DNA from: an uncultured Planococcus sp.
GTDB taxonomy: Bacteria > Bacillota > Bacilli > Bacillales_A > Planococcaceae
Length of the DNA: 64,000 nucleotides
Direction of reading: 5' to 3'
NCBI GenBank assembly: GCA_947493585.1
Contig: CANLRI010000003.1
Location: 310,001 to 374,000, forward strand
How positions within the stretch are numbered: position 1 is the stretch's first letter; the number at the start of each line of letters is the position of its first letter. This document shows, one piece after another, positions 52,666 through 61,418 of this stretch. The notes under the pieces were generated by a model, which was not told the origin of the DNA, searched no databases, and saw only the letters and a list, made by a program, of their open reading frames with translations. Both the position numbers and the translations under genes were made by a program.

Positions 52666-52775
52666 GGTACGAAATCTATAATTCTTTTTGCATTTAATCG
52701 GAATAAAACTTCCAATAAAATTAAAATTTAAAATGCTTGACCTATTATTTCCACTTTGCCTCAAAGCTCCTGTAT

Positions 52776-53144
52776 TTACCGCCAAAACTTCTCATGATCG
52801 GCTTTGTCTTCGATATTAAATTCAATCAACTGGCTAAGTAATGCGTAATCGACAGGGCGGTCCCAGCTCATGCGGATCAATTGTTGCGTACTCGAGTGTC
52901 CGCCCGCTTTAATGTCTTCTTCAAAGCGGTCAATTGCCGCTTTTTCCGGCGCCACCGCCATATGTTTTTTCGCAATGCTGAATGCGATGATAAAAGTGCC
53001 GTGATCAGTGAACATCGGCTGGTTCCATGCGACTCGCGGGGCTAACTGTGGATAGGTTTCCATGACCCAGTTCAGTACTTCTTCTACCCGTTCACGGTGA
53101 TCCGGGTCGTCAATCGCCGACAAGTACTCTGCAAATTCGTTCAC
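52776..53144 (-). CDS. DUF1801/YdhG-like protein (iron chaperone-like)
   Basis: 122 aa; WNQPMFTDHGTFIIAFSIAKKHMAVAPEKAAID is the YdhG/frataxin-like Fra family motif. Role in iron-sulphur or haem iron supply is reported for B. subtilis Fra; here only inferred. Terminated by the hairpin at 52632-52665. Confidence 0.75.
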   Translation of the reverse strand: MNEFAEYLSAIDDPDHRERVEEVLNWVMETYPQLAPRVAWNQPMFTDHGTFIIAFSIAKKHMAVAPEKAAIDRFEEDIKAGGHSSTQQLIRMSWDRPVDYALLSQLIEFNIEDKADHEKFWR

Positions 53145-53176
53145 GTCATTTGCCTCCTTCGAATAACAGCTATTCC

Positions 53177-53623
53177 TTATTCCGTTTCTACGAAATACTG
53201 GTCTTTTCGGTATGCGACACCATCAACGGTCGCAATGACTTCGTCTCCGCGCAACACGTCGACGCGGTAAAAGCCGACGCGGAAATTACGCTTCGTTTCA
53301 ATCGCTCGAGCTGTCAACAAGTCTCCAGCTTGTGCTGCTTGGATAAACTGGGCATTGGTTGATAAGCCGACAGACGCTTTGCCATGGGCATTGCTTGCGA
53401 CCGACATGACGTGGTCGGCGAGTGCGTAAATGACCGCACCGTGCGCAGTGCCATAAGCATTGACCATATGATCTTGCACGACCAGTTCCGCCTCAGCTAC
53501 CGTCTCCTCGAATTTCGTCAACCGGATGCCGAGCGACTGGGCATACGGGTCGCTCGCCACTTTGTCGCGGATTTCTGCGTAATGTTGTTGATGGAGCGCT
53601 TGTTCATCGATTCGTTTTGCCAT
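53177..53623 (-). CDS. PaaI-family hotdog thioesterase
   Basis: 148 aa; the ATG at 53623 has AAGGAGG 5 bases upstream (a longer frame lacks one). Hotdog signature MVNAYGTAHGAVIYALADHV with the catalytic region, then GLSTNAQFIQAA. Hydrolyses acyl-CoA; substrate unknown. Confidence 0.85.
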   Translation of the reverse strand: MAKRIDEQALHQQHYAEIRDKVASDPYAQSLGIRLTKFEETVAEAELVVQDHMVNAYGTAHGAVIYALADHVMSVASNAHGKASVGLSTNAQFIQAAQAGDLLTARAIETKRNFRVGFYRVDVLRGDEVIATVDGVAYRKDQYFVETE

Positions 53624-53647
53624 ATGGGCCTCCTTGCTGTTCACTTA

Positions 53648-54118
53648 TTATTTCCCGGGAAATCCGGCCAGCTGTGCTTTCACCGTCGCCGCTATGTTTG
53701 TTCTTGTCTCGGCCAATCGGCTCTTTAATGCTTCGTTGTCCCACTCGTCTTCTGTATAAAAACTCGCAAACGGCTGATTTTTCTCTCTTGGTACGATGTG
53801 CAGATGAAAATGCGTCAATTCGTCGGCCCCGCCGCCGTTTTGCGTTTGCGTAATGCCGAACGGTGCGTAAAGTTCCCGGATGGTCCGGCTCATTACTTGT
53901 GATGCGTTTAACATGGCGAGTGCCGTCTCGCTGTCCATATCGTCGATAAACCGGTAATGGGCTTTTGGCAAGATGAGCACATGCCCTTCATTAAACGGAT
54001 CGTGATCCAAAAAACACGCAATCCATTCGTTTTCGTATACCATATGTACCGGCAGTTCGCCGTTTGCCAGCTTGCAACCTAAGCATTCTTGTTCTGTATG
54101 ACGTGAAATTCCGCTCAT
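53648..54118 (-). CDS. HIT family protein
   Basis: 156 aa from ATG 54118 (AAGGGGTG upstream). HIT motif HFHLHIVPR near residue 98, HVLILPKAHYR near 48. Cys pair ECLGCK at residues 11-16. Nucleotide hydrolase or transferase of the Hit superfamily. The frame to 54217 adds an unlikely extension. Confidence 0.88.
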   Translation of the reverse strand: MSGISRHTEQECLGCKLANGELPVHMVYENEWIACFLDHDPFNEGHVLILPKAHYRFIDDMDSETALAMLNASQVMSRTIRELYAPFGITQTQNGGGADELTHFHLHIVPREKNQPFASFYTEDEWDNEALKSRLAETRTNIAATVKAQLAGFPGK

Positions 54119-54251
54119 CCCTGCACCCCTTATTCCCATGCAGCAAAATTGGTGATGCTGCAGTTGTTTTCTTTCCATTATACATCCACAAAAGGAAAAT
54201 CTAACGCCTTTTCGCACGATGTCCTATACTAAGAGGCAAGGAGGAGTTTAT

Positions 54252-54926
54252 ATGATCCGCATACTCACAGTAGACGACGATTTACATATGCTCCAGTTTG
54301 TCGCAGGAGAACTTCGGCAAGCCGGCTACGAGGTTCTATCTGCTGAAAACGGTGGCGAGGCACTCGCACTACTGGAACAGCAGGCCGTGGATTTGGCGAT
54401 TGTTGATGTCATGATGCCCGGAATCGACGGGTTCGAATTAACCGAACGCCTACGCACAGACTATGATATCCCGGTCATCCTGTTGACGGCGCGCCACCAT
54501 ATCGAAGACAAGGAACGTGGATTTCTCGCGGGATCCGATGATTACTTGGTCAAACCGTTTGAATCCAAGGAATTGCTGTTCCGTGTTAAAGCCATCTTGC
54601 GCCGCTATGACCACCCCGAAAACAATACCCTTACGATAGGGTCTCTGACAATTGACTTGAAAAGTTATGAACTGCGCTCGCCGAACGGCTTGTCGTTCAT
54701 TCCATTAAAAGAATTTGAACTGCTCGCCTTGCTCGCTTCCAAACCACGTCATGTATTTACACGAGACGCCATCATCGAAAGCGTATGGGGGCTCGATTTC
54801 CAAGGGGACGAACAGACCATCAACGTCCACATCAAACGGCTGCGCACGAGGCTTGAGTCATTCGCACCGAATGTCAAGATCGTCACGGTGCGCGGCGTCG
54901 GCTATAAACTGGAGGCCGGCGCATGA
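54252..54926 (+). CDS. hssR: Haem-stress response regulator HssR
   Basis: 224 aa from the ATG at 54252 (AAGGAGG upstream; an earlier in-frame ATG lacks a site). Receiver domain TVDDDLHML with phosphoacceptor aspartate in VDVMMPG, and OmpR-type winged helix. It matches HssR strongly in the linker DKERGFLAGSDDYLVKPFESKELLF. Overlaps hssS by 4 bases. A -10-like TATACT lies at 54225. Confidence 0.88.
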   Translation: MIRILTVDDDLHMLQFVAGELRQAGYEVLSAENGGEALALLEQQAVDLAIVDVMMPGIDGFELTERLRTDYDIPVILLTARHHIEDKERGFLAGSDDYLVKPFESKELLFRVKAILRRYDHPENNTLTIGSLTIDLKSYELRSPNGLSFIPLKEFELLALLASKPRHVFTRDAIIESVWGLDFQGDEQTINVHIKRLRTRLESFAPNVKIVTVRGVGYKLEAGA

Positions 54927-56302
54927 GTTTATACGTCAAATTTATCTGGTTCACCTTCCTGACGATGCTCATCAGCAGCGCCATTTCGTTTTTCGCGATG
55001 AATACGCTGTATCACCAATTCTTGAAAGAAGACAATAACGATAAAAACCTGGCCATTGCCGAATCGTTTGCTGAGCATTTGAACAGCCTCCCGCCTGGCC
55101 AAGTGGAAAGCACGCTCGAAGTGCTCGGCGATGCCGGATATCAATTGTATTTAACCGATGGCACTGATGTCTCGCGCTTCGGCGGCGAGTTCCGGGATGA
55201 AACGATCGCCCAAGAAGACGTGGAGCGCGTGCTCGGCGGAGACATTTTCAACGGCATCCGTGATTTTCCGCGCCAAACTTTCGTCACTGGCTTTTTCGCC
55301 AATGAACTGCAAAATTCCATCGGCGTCCCAGTGACGCTCGGCGGCGAATCCTACGCCTTATTCCTGCGTCCCGACATTGAGCTCTTATTCCAGGAACTTC
55401 ATTTGTTGTTCGGCGGCTTGGCTGTCGGGATTGTGTTGTTAAGCTTTCTCGGCATGCTGCTCGTCGCACGCTTATTGATTCAGCCAATCACGAAATTGAC
55501 CGAAGCGACCGAGAAGATGGCAATAGAAACCTTCGACGTGCCGCTCGCGATCGACAGAAAAGACGAGATTGGGCGTCTCGCTGACCAGTTCCGGTTGATG
55601 CGTTCACGCATTGAACAGTCGACCGTCAAGCGCAAGGAATTCGTCCATAACGTCTCACACGACATCCAATCGCCGCTCCATACGATCCAAAGCTACCTCG
55701 GCTTGTTAGAAAAACCAGGCATCAGCGATTCCGACAAGCAGCACTACGCGGACATCATCCGCGAAGAGACGGCGCGGCTATCGCTGTTGACGACGCAACT
55801 TTTGACCTTGGCATCGGTCGACAAGGAAACGCCTGAAGCGCTCGAGACCGTCGCACTCCATGAGCAATTGCATGCGACACTCAGCCATTTGCGCTATGCA
55901 TTCGACGACAAAGAACTGGCACTGTCCGCACAGCTCACCCCAGCCTATACGCAAGGCAACGCGGTGCTTTTGCAAACGGTCTGGGAAAACTTGTTGACCA
56001 ATGCGGTGAAATACAGCGAACAAGGCGGCTCGGTCGATGTAACGCTTACGCAAAGTGAGGGCTATGTCCATGTGACGGTGCGCGATCACGGCATCGGCAT
56101 GACCGAAGATGAAACAAAGCATGCGTTCGAGCGCTTTTACCGCGCCGACCAAGCCCGCACCCGCGGCCAAAAAGGCTCAGGCCTCGGCCTATCGATCGCC
56201 AAGGAAATCATCGAGCTCTACGGCGGCCAGATCGAACTCAACAGCACGCCGGGTGCCGGCACCAGTGTAATCATTATTTTTCCAGCCTCATCATCTGTAT
56301 AG
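54923..56302 (+). CDS. hssS: Haem-stress sensor histidine kinase HssS
   Basis: 459 aa; two transmembrane helices (about 8-28, 160-182), extracellular domain with TFVTGFFANELQNSIGV and LFLRPDI, both close to S. aureus HssS, then HAMP, phosphoacceptor HNVSHDIQSPLHTI (histidine near 247; the usual E of the H-box is D), and ATP-binding NLLTNAVKYSEQGG, GIGMTEDE, GLGLSIAKEI. It senses haem toxicity or membrane stress. Confidence 0.88.
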   Translation: MSLYVKFIWFTFLTMLISSAISFFAMNTLYHQFLKEDNNDKNLAIAESFAEHLNSLPPGQVESTLEVLGDAGYQLYLTDGTDVSRFGGEFRDETIAQEDVERVLGGDIFNGIRDFPRQTFVTGFFANELQNSIGVPVTLGGESYALFLRPDIELLFQELHLLFGGLAVGIVLLSFLGMLLVARLLIQPITKLTEATEKMAIETFDVPLAIDRKDEIGRLADQFRLMRSRIEQSTVKRKEFVHNVSHDIQSPLHTIQSYLGLLEKPGISDSDKQHYADIIREETARLSLLTTQLLTLASVDKETPEALETVALHEQLHATLSHLRYAFDDKELALSAQLTPAYTQGNAVLLQTVWENLLTNAVKYSEQGGSVDVTLTQSEGYVHVTVRDHGIGMTEDETKHAFERFYRADQARTRGQKGSGLGLSIAKEIIELYGGQIELNSTPGAGTSVIIIFPASSSV

Positions 56303-56304
56303 AC

Positions 56305-56341
56305 TCGAATCCCCTCCATAACCGGAGGGCTTTTTTTATTC
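56305..56341 (+). terminator. Terminator after hssS
   Basis: CCCTCC ATAA CCGGAGGG CTTTTTTT short GC-stem with U-run, separating hssRS from hrtBA. Confidence 0.8.
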
Positions 56342-56357
56342 CAAACTGTTAACGCCC

Positions 56358-56388
56358 GTTCACCTTCCATTCATCTTACCTCTATAGA
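56358..56388 (+). promoter_or_regulatory. HssR-box direct repeat and hrtB promoter
   Basis: GTTCACCTT (56358-56366), two bases, ATTCATCTT (56369-56377): a direct repeat with the spacing and sequence type of the S. aureus HssR site (GTTCATATT-N2-GTTCATATT as I recall). It covers the -35 region; a -10 TATAGA is at 56383-56388. Candidate activator site for haem-induced export. Confidence 0.8.
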
Positions 56389-56419
56389 CTGAAAGTACAC
56401 CAAAACGGAGGCGAACAAC

Positions 56420-57454
56420 GTGAACTTAGCATGGAAAGAAATGAAGAAAAGCAAAACGAAGTTTGTGATTCTCGGATCGATTGTCTTTTTGATCAGCCTA
56501 TTGACCTTTATCATATCAGGGCTCGCGAACGGCTTGTCACAAGACAATGCCGCCTTGATCAAGAATTTACCGGACGGAACGATCTATATGGAAACAGCAG
56601 CAGAAGAAACCCACACCTTGTCCGCAATCGACACAGAAACCCAGCAATCTGCCTTGTCGGAAAACGACGGCGCGTTTGCATTTTCCATCCAGATGGGCTT
56701 TTTATTGAATAAACAAGACGAACAGCAAAGTGTCGCCTTCGCCACGTCGATTGGTTCGACTGAATTCCCTGATGTCGCAAAAGGCGAGATCGTCCTCGAC
56801 CGCTCGCTCGAAGAAGACGGCATCAAGCAAGGCGACACCTTCACCAACAGCCAGTCGAATGGCGAATTTGTCGTTGCGGGCTTTATCGAAGGCGCGAAAT
56901 ACAGCCACGCCGCTGTAGCCTTTGTCCATCCAGATGACTTCGCGGACATGTACCGAACGGAAGAGCATCAAATGCTGTTCATCCCTCAGAAAGCAGAACT
57001 AGGCGCAATCGCCGACTTGCAAAGCTTCTCGATTGAAGAATTCCTCAACACCTTGCCAAGCTATAGCGCCGAGCAATTATCACTGTCGATGATTGTTTGG
57101 TTTTTGGTGGTCATCAGCGGTATGCTGTTCGCGATTTTCTTCTATATGATGAACATCCAGAAGCTCGGGCTGTACGGCATCTTAAAAGCGATCGGCGTGA
57201 AGACCGGCGCTTTGTTCCGCATGATCTGGACGCAGATGCTCGTCATAACCGCAATCGCGCTTGCCTTGTCGATCGCCATCAGCCAATTATTCGAACGTGT
57301 GGCACCTGGCGACATGCCATTCTACTTGCCGCTCGCTGCTACGCTGCAATTAGCGGCTGTGTTCTTTGCCATTGGATTTGCGGGCGCCACTTTGTCCGGA
57401 CTCCAGATTCGCAAGGCACAGCCACTTCAAGCCATTCAACAAGGAGAAGGATAA
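56420..57454 (+). CDS. hrtB: Haem-exporting ABC transporter permease HrtB
   Basis: 344 aa, MacB/FtsX-type: one N-terminal transmembrane helix, a 200-residue extracellular region, three C-terminal helices (about 225-245, 270-290, 305-325). N-terminal WKEMKKSKTKFVILGSIVFLISLLTFIISGL is close to HrtB. Its start follows GGAGGCG. Paired with HrtA. Protects against haem toxicity. Confidence 0.87.
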   Translation: MNLAWKEMKKSKTKFVILGSIVFLISLLTFIISGLANGLSQDNAALIKNLPDGTIYMETAAEETHTLSAIDTETQQSALSENDGAFAFSIQMGFLLNKQDEQQSVAFATSIGSTEFPDVAKGEIVLDRSLEEDGIKQGDTFTNSQSNGEFVVAGFIEGAKYSHAAVAFVHPDDFADMYRTEEHQMLFIPQKAELGAIADLQSFSIEEFLNTLPSYSAEQLSLSMIVWFLVVISGMLFAIFFYMMNIQKLGLYGILKAIGVKTGALFRMIWTQMLVITAIALALSIAISQLFERVAPGDMPFYLPLAATLQLAAVFFAIGFAGATLSGLQIRKAQPLQAIQQGEG

Positions 57455-57456
57455 GC

Positions 57457-58128
57457 ATGATTTTTTCAACGAGCAACATCAAAAAGAGCTTCATGACGGG
57501 TGAAGTCTCGGAGGAAATCTTAAAAGGCGTCGATTTATCGCTTGCCGAAGGTGAAATGACGGCACTGGTCGGCGCGTCCGGCTCTGGCAAAAGCACGCTG
57601 TTGACGATTGCCGCAGGGCTCCAGCCCGCTTCCGGCGGTGAGATCCATTTTGACGGAAAAGAAATGGCTGCCATGAATCCGGAACAGATCCGCCAAATCC
57701 GTGCACAATCGTTCGGCTTTGTATTTCAGTCGTCTCACCTCGTGCCATTTCTTACTGCAGAAGAGCAGTTGCTGCTCATGCTCGAGACAGCCGGCTCCCC
57801 GCTTTCGAAAAAACAACGCCGCGAAGAAGTCGATAAAATACTCCATTCGGTCGGCATGGGCCACCGGAAATCCGCCTATCCTGCCTCACTGTCAGGAGGC
57901 GAAAAGCAGCGAGTGGCCATCGCACGCGCCATCGTCCATCAGCCCAAGCTGTTGTTTGCGGATGAACCGACGGCAAGTTTGGACTCCACCAAGTCGCACG
58001 AAGTGATGGAATTGCTGCAGCAACTGACGAAAACATTGAACATCGCCACTTTGATGGTCACCCACGAAGAAGATATGCTCGCCTACGCAGACCGCGTCAT
58101 CACCATGAAAGATGGCCGTTTGGCATAA
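57457..58128 (+). CDS. hrtA: Haem-exporting ABC transporter ATPase HrtA
   Basis: 223 aa from the ATG at 57457 (AAGGAGAAGG upstream). Walker A GASGSGKSTL (near 38), signature LSGGEKQRVAIARA, Walker B LLFADEPTASLD, H-loop THEED. It starts 2 bases after hrtB. The extension seen in another longer frame from 57097 overlaps hrtB and is spurious. Confidence 0.9.
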   Translation: MIFSTSNIKKSFMTGEVSEEILKGVDLSLAEGEMTALVGASGSGKSTLLTIAAGLQPASGGEIHFDGKEMAAMNPEQIRQIRAQSFGFVFQSSHLVPFLTAEEQLLLMLETAGSPLSKKQRREEVDKILHSVGMGHRKSAYPASLSGGEKQRVAIARAIVHQPKLLFADEPTASLDSTKSHEVMELLQQLTKTLNIATLMVTHEEDMLAYADRVITMKDGRLA

Positions 58129-58158
58129 AAAAGAGACGGCCGCGGCCGTCTCTTTTTC
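58127..58158. terminator. Bidirectional terminator, hrtA and vmlR
   Basis: AAAAAAGAGACGGCCGCGGCCGTCTCTTTTT: 12-bp perfect palindromic stem with A and U runs. Confidence 0.9.
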
Positions 58159-58169
58159 GTTATCGCGCT

Positions 58170-59810
58170 CTACTCCAGTTCCTTCAATTGCTTCGTCAAT
58201 TCCATAAAGCGCCGGTCGAGTTCTGCATAGCCCTTATCTTTCGGCTGCATAAAGCTCAGTTTGCCAAGTACGGCCTGGCGCTCCGTCTCGAGTTTCAGCC
58301 GGAGTTCGCCGGTACTGCCAAGCGCTTCTTTTTGAGGCGCTTCCCCAAGTTGTTTACGGATCGTTCCGTCTTCAAACACCAATTTGCCATCCGTCACCTT
58401 ATCGAGTAAATAGCGGTCATGCGACACGACGAGAAGCGTACCGCGATAGTCCGCCAAGGTTGACTCCAATTGTTCACGCGATGGCAAATCCAAATGATTG
58501 GTCGGTTCATCAAGCAATAGGACGTCTTTATCTTCCAAGATGAATTTCATCAATTTGCATTTGACCCGCTCACCCATGCTCATCTCCCGGATTGGCTCCA
58601 GCCATTGCTCTTTGCGGAAGCCTAAATGCTTCAATAGATTCTGCACACGCCCCCGCTCTTTAAACGTGAACTGCTCAAATAATTCCGCAGGCGTCCGGTC
58701 GAGTGGCAAATCAAAGACGTCTTGCGTTAAATAACCGATAGAAGCGGAAGGTGATAGCCACAACTCCCCATCGCTCACTGCCTCTTCGCCCGCAAGCATC
58801 TTCAAAAACGTTGTCTTGCCGCTGCCGTTTGCGCCGACGACCGCGATTTTCTCGCCATGCTGGACCGTAAACGAAGCATTCGTGAATAATGGCATGTCAC
58901 CAAACGATTTTCCGATCTTCTTCACTTCCAAAAAGCGTTTGCCGGCTTTCGGATTGGCGCGGAAGGCAAAGTCCACCTCGTATTCCGGTTCGACCGCATC
59001 GACCGCCGCGTTCGCCAATTCTTTCTCCAGGCGTTTTTGCTTTGATTTCACTTGCGCGTCCATACTTTTGGCTTTGACCCGGTAATATTCCTTATAGCCT
59101 TCTTGCTTGGTGGAATTGGCATGCGCTGATTCAGACCACGAGGAAAGCTGCTTCATCTGGTTTTCGATCCGTTCGATGCGCTTTTGCTGTGTCTCATAAG
59201 CGTGCTGCTGGCTTTTGCGTTTGCGTTCGCGGAATTCCATATAATCGCTATAATTGCCGTTATGGCTGTAGACTGTCCCGTTTTCGATCGACCAGATTTT
59301 CGTTGCGATGTGATCGAGGAAATAACGGTCGTGCGAGACAATCGCGATGGCGCCTGGATAAGCGTTTAATTCGCGCAGCAAATGCGCTGTGCCTTGTGCA
59401 TCCAAATGATTAGTCGGCTCATCCAATAACAAGAGATCCGCTGGCTGTGCCAAGCCTTTCGCGAGCCTCGCCTTTAGTTTTTCGCCTCCGCTCAATTGGG
59501 CAAAATCATGGAACGGCACTTGCCATCTGTTCAATAGTGCTTGTTCCGCTTTTGTCACGTCTTCAAAAGCGTAATTCAGCAGTTCCTGTTCGACTGCCCG
59601 CACACTCATGCCCGGTGCTCCTTGAATGAGCTGTCCACTGGCCGGTTCGATATCCTCGGCGAGCAGCCGCAAGAGTGTCGTTTTTCCGGCACCGTTTTTC
59701 CCGATGATGCCGATGCGGTCGCCGCTCATGATGTTCGCAGTCACGTTTTCGAATAATGGTTGTTGTTCGATTTCCACAGATACGTTCAGTAATTTCATTA
59801 GTTCTGTCAT
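58170..59810 (-). CDS. vmlR: VmlR-type ABC-F ribosome-protection ATPase
   Basis: 546 aa, two ABC modules: GKNGAGKTTLL (near 38), LSGGEKLKARLAKGL, LLLLDEPTNHLD, then a linker of about 80 residues (ARM domain, rich in K/E: TKQEGYKEYYRVKAKSMDAQ), second ABC GANGSGKTTFL and MSMGERVKCKLM. Close by eye to B. subtilis VmlR (547 aa), which protects ribosomes from virginiamycin M, lincomycin and related drugs. No membrane domain. Upstream leader contains an attenuator. Confidence 0.87.
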   Translation of the reverse strand: MTELMKLLNVSVEIEQQPLFENVTANIMSGDRIGIIGKNGAGKTTLLRLLAEDIEPASGQLIQGAPGMSVRAVEQELLNYAFEDVTKAEQALLNRWQVPFHDFAQLSGGEKLKARLAKGLAQPADLLLLDEPTNHLDAQGTAHLLRELNAYPGAIAIVSHDRYFLDHIATKIWSIENGTVYSHNGNYSDYMEFRERKRKSQQHAYETQQKRIERIENQMKQLSSWSESAHANSTKQEGYKEYYRVKAKSMDAQVKSKQKRLEKELANAAVDAVEPEYEVDFAFRANPKAGKRFLEVKKIGKSFGDMPLFTNASFTVQHGEKIAVVGANGSGKTTFLKMLAGEEAVSDGELWLSPSASIGYLTQDVFDLPLDRTPAELFEQFTFKERGRVQNLLKHLGFRKEQWLEPIREMSMGERVKCKLMKFILEDKDVLLLDEPTNHLDLPSREQLESTLADYRGTLLVVSHDRYLLDKVTDGKLVFEDGTIRKQLGEAPQKEALGSTGELRLKLETERQAVLGKLSFMQPKDKGYAELDRRFMELTKQLKELE

Positions 59811-59846
59811 GCAGAACCACCCCTTCTCGTTTTGGACAGGGAGAAT

Positions 59847-60055
59847 TAAAAAATCCTCCCAAATCTAAATTTGGAAGGATTAGCCAGTACATTTTGGATA
59901 CGCCGAATAAACAGCGACACCTTATGGATGAAATGGGCAGACTAATCCTATGTTTTCGTCTTCGAAAAATAACTATTTCAAATGACTAAAAATATAGGTT
60001 AGTTACGCATTGTCCACCCATCAACTCGTTTCATTTCAGAATTGAGTTGATTTTA
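59847..60055 (-). promoter_or_regulatory. Attenuator leader of vmlR
   Basis: On the minus strand a terminator stem (AATCCTCC with GGAAGGATT type, 59847-59882, followed by UUUUUUAA) precedes vmlR. An upstream segment AGGATTAGTC (59940-59949) can pair with GGCTAATCCT (59876-59885), part of the terminator's 5' arm, forming an antiterminator. Small hairpin TTTTCG/CGAAAA at 59953-59968. A possible 11-codon uORF starts at 60021 and ends at 59986. Ribosome stalling by drug would favour antitermination; inferred. Confidence 0.72.
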
Positions 60056-60093
60056 TCATGCAAAAACTTTGTGCGCAACCGGGCAAGGCGGGA

Positions 60094-60855
60094 TTACGCA
60101 GCGCTTTGTTCGCGCTTTTTCTTGACGCTGACGAGTGCACCGACTGCAACGATGGCAAGAAGGACGCCCCAGAAGATTAATTTCCATTCTGTCGAGTGGG
60201 CGAAATCGTACGGTAAGATACCGACGCCTTCGTGTCCAAGCGTCAAAACGGTCAACTTCACGCCGACCCAGCCGACGATGACGAACGCCGTTGTTTCAAG
60301 CTGCGGATAATTCGCCAAGAGTTTAACGAATTTATGTGCCGCGAAACGCATGATGACGAGTCCGACCAAACCACCGGTCAACATGACGGCGAACTGCCCG
60401 CCGTTGATGCCGCCGATTTCCATCGAGCCAAGATGCGGCAAAGTGATCGCAAGCGCAACCGCTGCAAGCATTGAATCGACCGCGAACGCGATGTCCGCAA
60501 GTTCTACTTTCAAAACTGTCATCCAGAAGCCAGAACCTTTTGTCGCTTCCGGTTCGATGGTGTGCTCTTTGCCTTTTCGCTGATCGTAAATATGCTTAAA
60601 CGCAATGAACAAGAGATACGCTGCCCCCAAAGCCTGGATCTGCCAAACATCGACGAGCAAAGTGATCATGAATAATGCCGCGAAACGGAACACGAACGCC
60701 CCGAGTAACCCGTAGAACAATGCTTTCTTCTGTTGTGCTTTCGGCAAGTGCTTGACCATGACCGCCATGACGACGGCATTGTCAGCAGCAAGCAAACCTT
60801 CAAGTGCCACTAAGACGAGCAGCACCCATAAATACTCCAATAAAATTGCTTCCAA
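60094..60855 (-). CDS. TerC family integral membrane protein (Mn export type)
   Basis: 253 aa, about seven or eight transmembrane helices; EGLLAADNAVVMAVMVKHLP (near residue 19) and VELADIAFAVDSMLAAVALA (near 118) are the two family aspartate motifs. TerC/MeeF-type proteins export Mn2+. The Mn riboswitch just upstream supports this job. Confidence 0.9.
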   Translation of the reverse strand: MEAILLEYLWVLLVLVALEGLLAADNAVVMAVMVKHLPKAQQKKALFYGLLGAFVFRFAALFMITLLVDVWQIQALGAAYLLFIAFKHIYDQRKGKEHTIEPEATKGSGFWMTVLKVELADIAFAVDSMLAAVALAITLPHLGSMEIGGINGGQFAVMLTGGLVGLVIMRFAAHKFVKLLANYPQLETTAFVIVGWVGVKLTVLTLGHEGVGILPYDFAHSTEWKLIFWGVLLAIVAVGALVSVKKKREQSAA

Positions 60856-60882
60856 CTGAAAAACCTCCTTATTTTTGGCAAC

Positions 60883-61009
60883 AAAAAAGACCTCTGCCTA
60901 TAGAAGGCAAAGGTCTTGCTAAGCAAAATAATTTTGCTATCACAACCGATGGATACGATCCATGTAATGACGACTGTGAAATAGGTTTCCCCATAGCTAC
61001 TCCCCTTTG
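60883..61009 (-). promoter_or_regulatory. Manganese (yybP-ykoY) riboswitch with terminator before terC
   Basis: Minus-strand conserved core: CAAAGGGGAGTAGC (61009-60996), then the CAGTCGTCATTACATGG half and AGCAAGACCTTTGCC (60920-60906), whose CCTTTG closes P1. A terminator follows: AGACCTTTGCC / GGCAGAGGTCT with UUUUUU (60883-60915), overlapping the P1 3' strand. Mn2+ binding stabilises P1 and allows read-through, so terC is induced by manganese. Confidence 0.94.
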
Positions 61010-61043
61010 ACGTGATGTCAAGGTCTATTGAGTTGTTAAAAAA

Positions 61044-61415
61044 AGTATAGCACAGAAAAACAAAAAAGCTACTACATAATATCGCCAAATTTCGCGATTG
61101 TTTATTCACCATTCTTCTGAATAATTTGCAGATTCCTGTCATTAATATGGTATTATACTTCTTAATCACTGAAGGAGGGGAAACCATTGGGAAGGGACTA
61201 GCGAAAATTCTTTACACACTCAACCGAATCATCCGCTTTAAACCGTTTTGCATGATCAGCTGCACCCGTGCGGACCGCCTCATTTCAACGAACGGAGTTC
61301 ACCTGTCATCGTAAGCGGCCATTTCGACCAACATCAGCAGTGGACCGCGGGAAATTAAGCCCCAGGCACCAGCTGAACTATTTATGGAGGTGAATCCCTT
61401 TTTAGGGAATCTTAC
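61044..61415. other. Divergent promoter region and 200-base leader of the first CNNM gene
   Basis: A minus-strand -10 TATACT (61044-61049) may drive terC. On the plus strand a weak promoter (TTGCAG 61126, TATTAT 61151) would give a leader of about 220 bases. GGAGGGG (61174-61180) is followed after 7 bases by TTG and a three-residue frame (61186-), which may or may not be translated. No known riboswitch was recognised in it. Alternative in-frame reading 61126-61314 has no start site. Confidence 0.4.
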
Positions 61416-61418
61416 GTG
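61386..61418 (+). promoter_or_regulatory. Hairpin between Shine-Dalgarno and GTG start (CNNM gene 1)
   Basis: GGAGGTGA (61386-61393), one base, hairpin TCCCT-TTTT-AGGGA (61395-61408), seven bases, GTG (61416-61418). Linear distance from the ribosome site to the start is 22 bases, too long; with the stem folded it is 8. The same layout exists upstream of gene 2. Confidence 0.75.

Noticed and set aside
59563..59892. 109-codon minus-strand frame over the vmlR terminator and gene start
   Set aside because: Out of frame with vmlR and covers the attenuator; its start has no ribosome site.
61126..61314. 62-codon plus-strand frame in the CNNM leader
   Set aside because: No start codon at the only good ribosome site in that frame (it would need ATT), and no similarity recognised.
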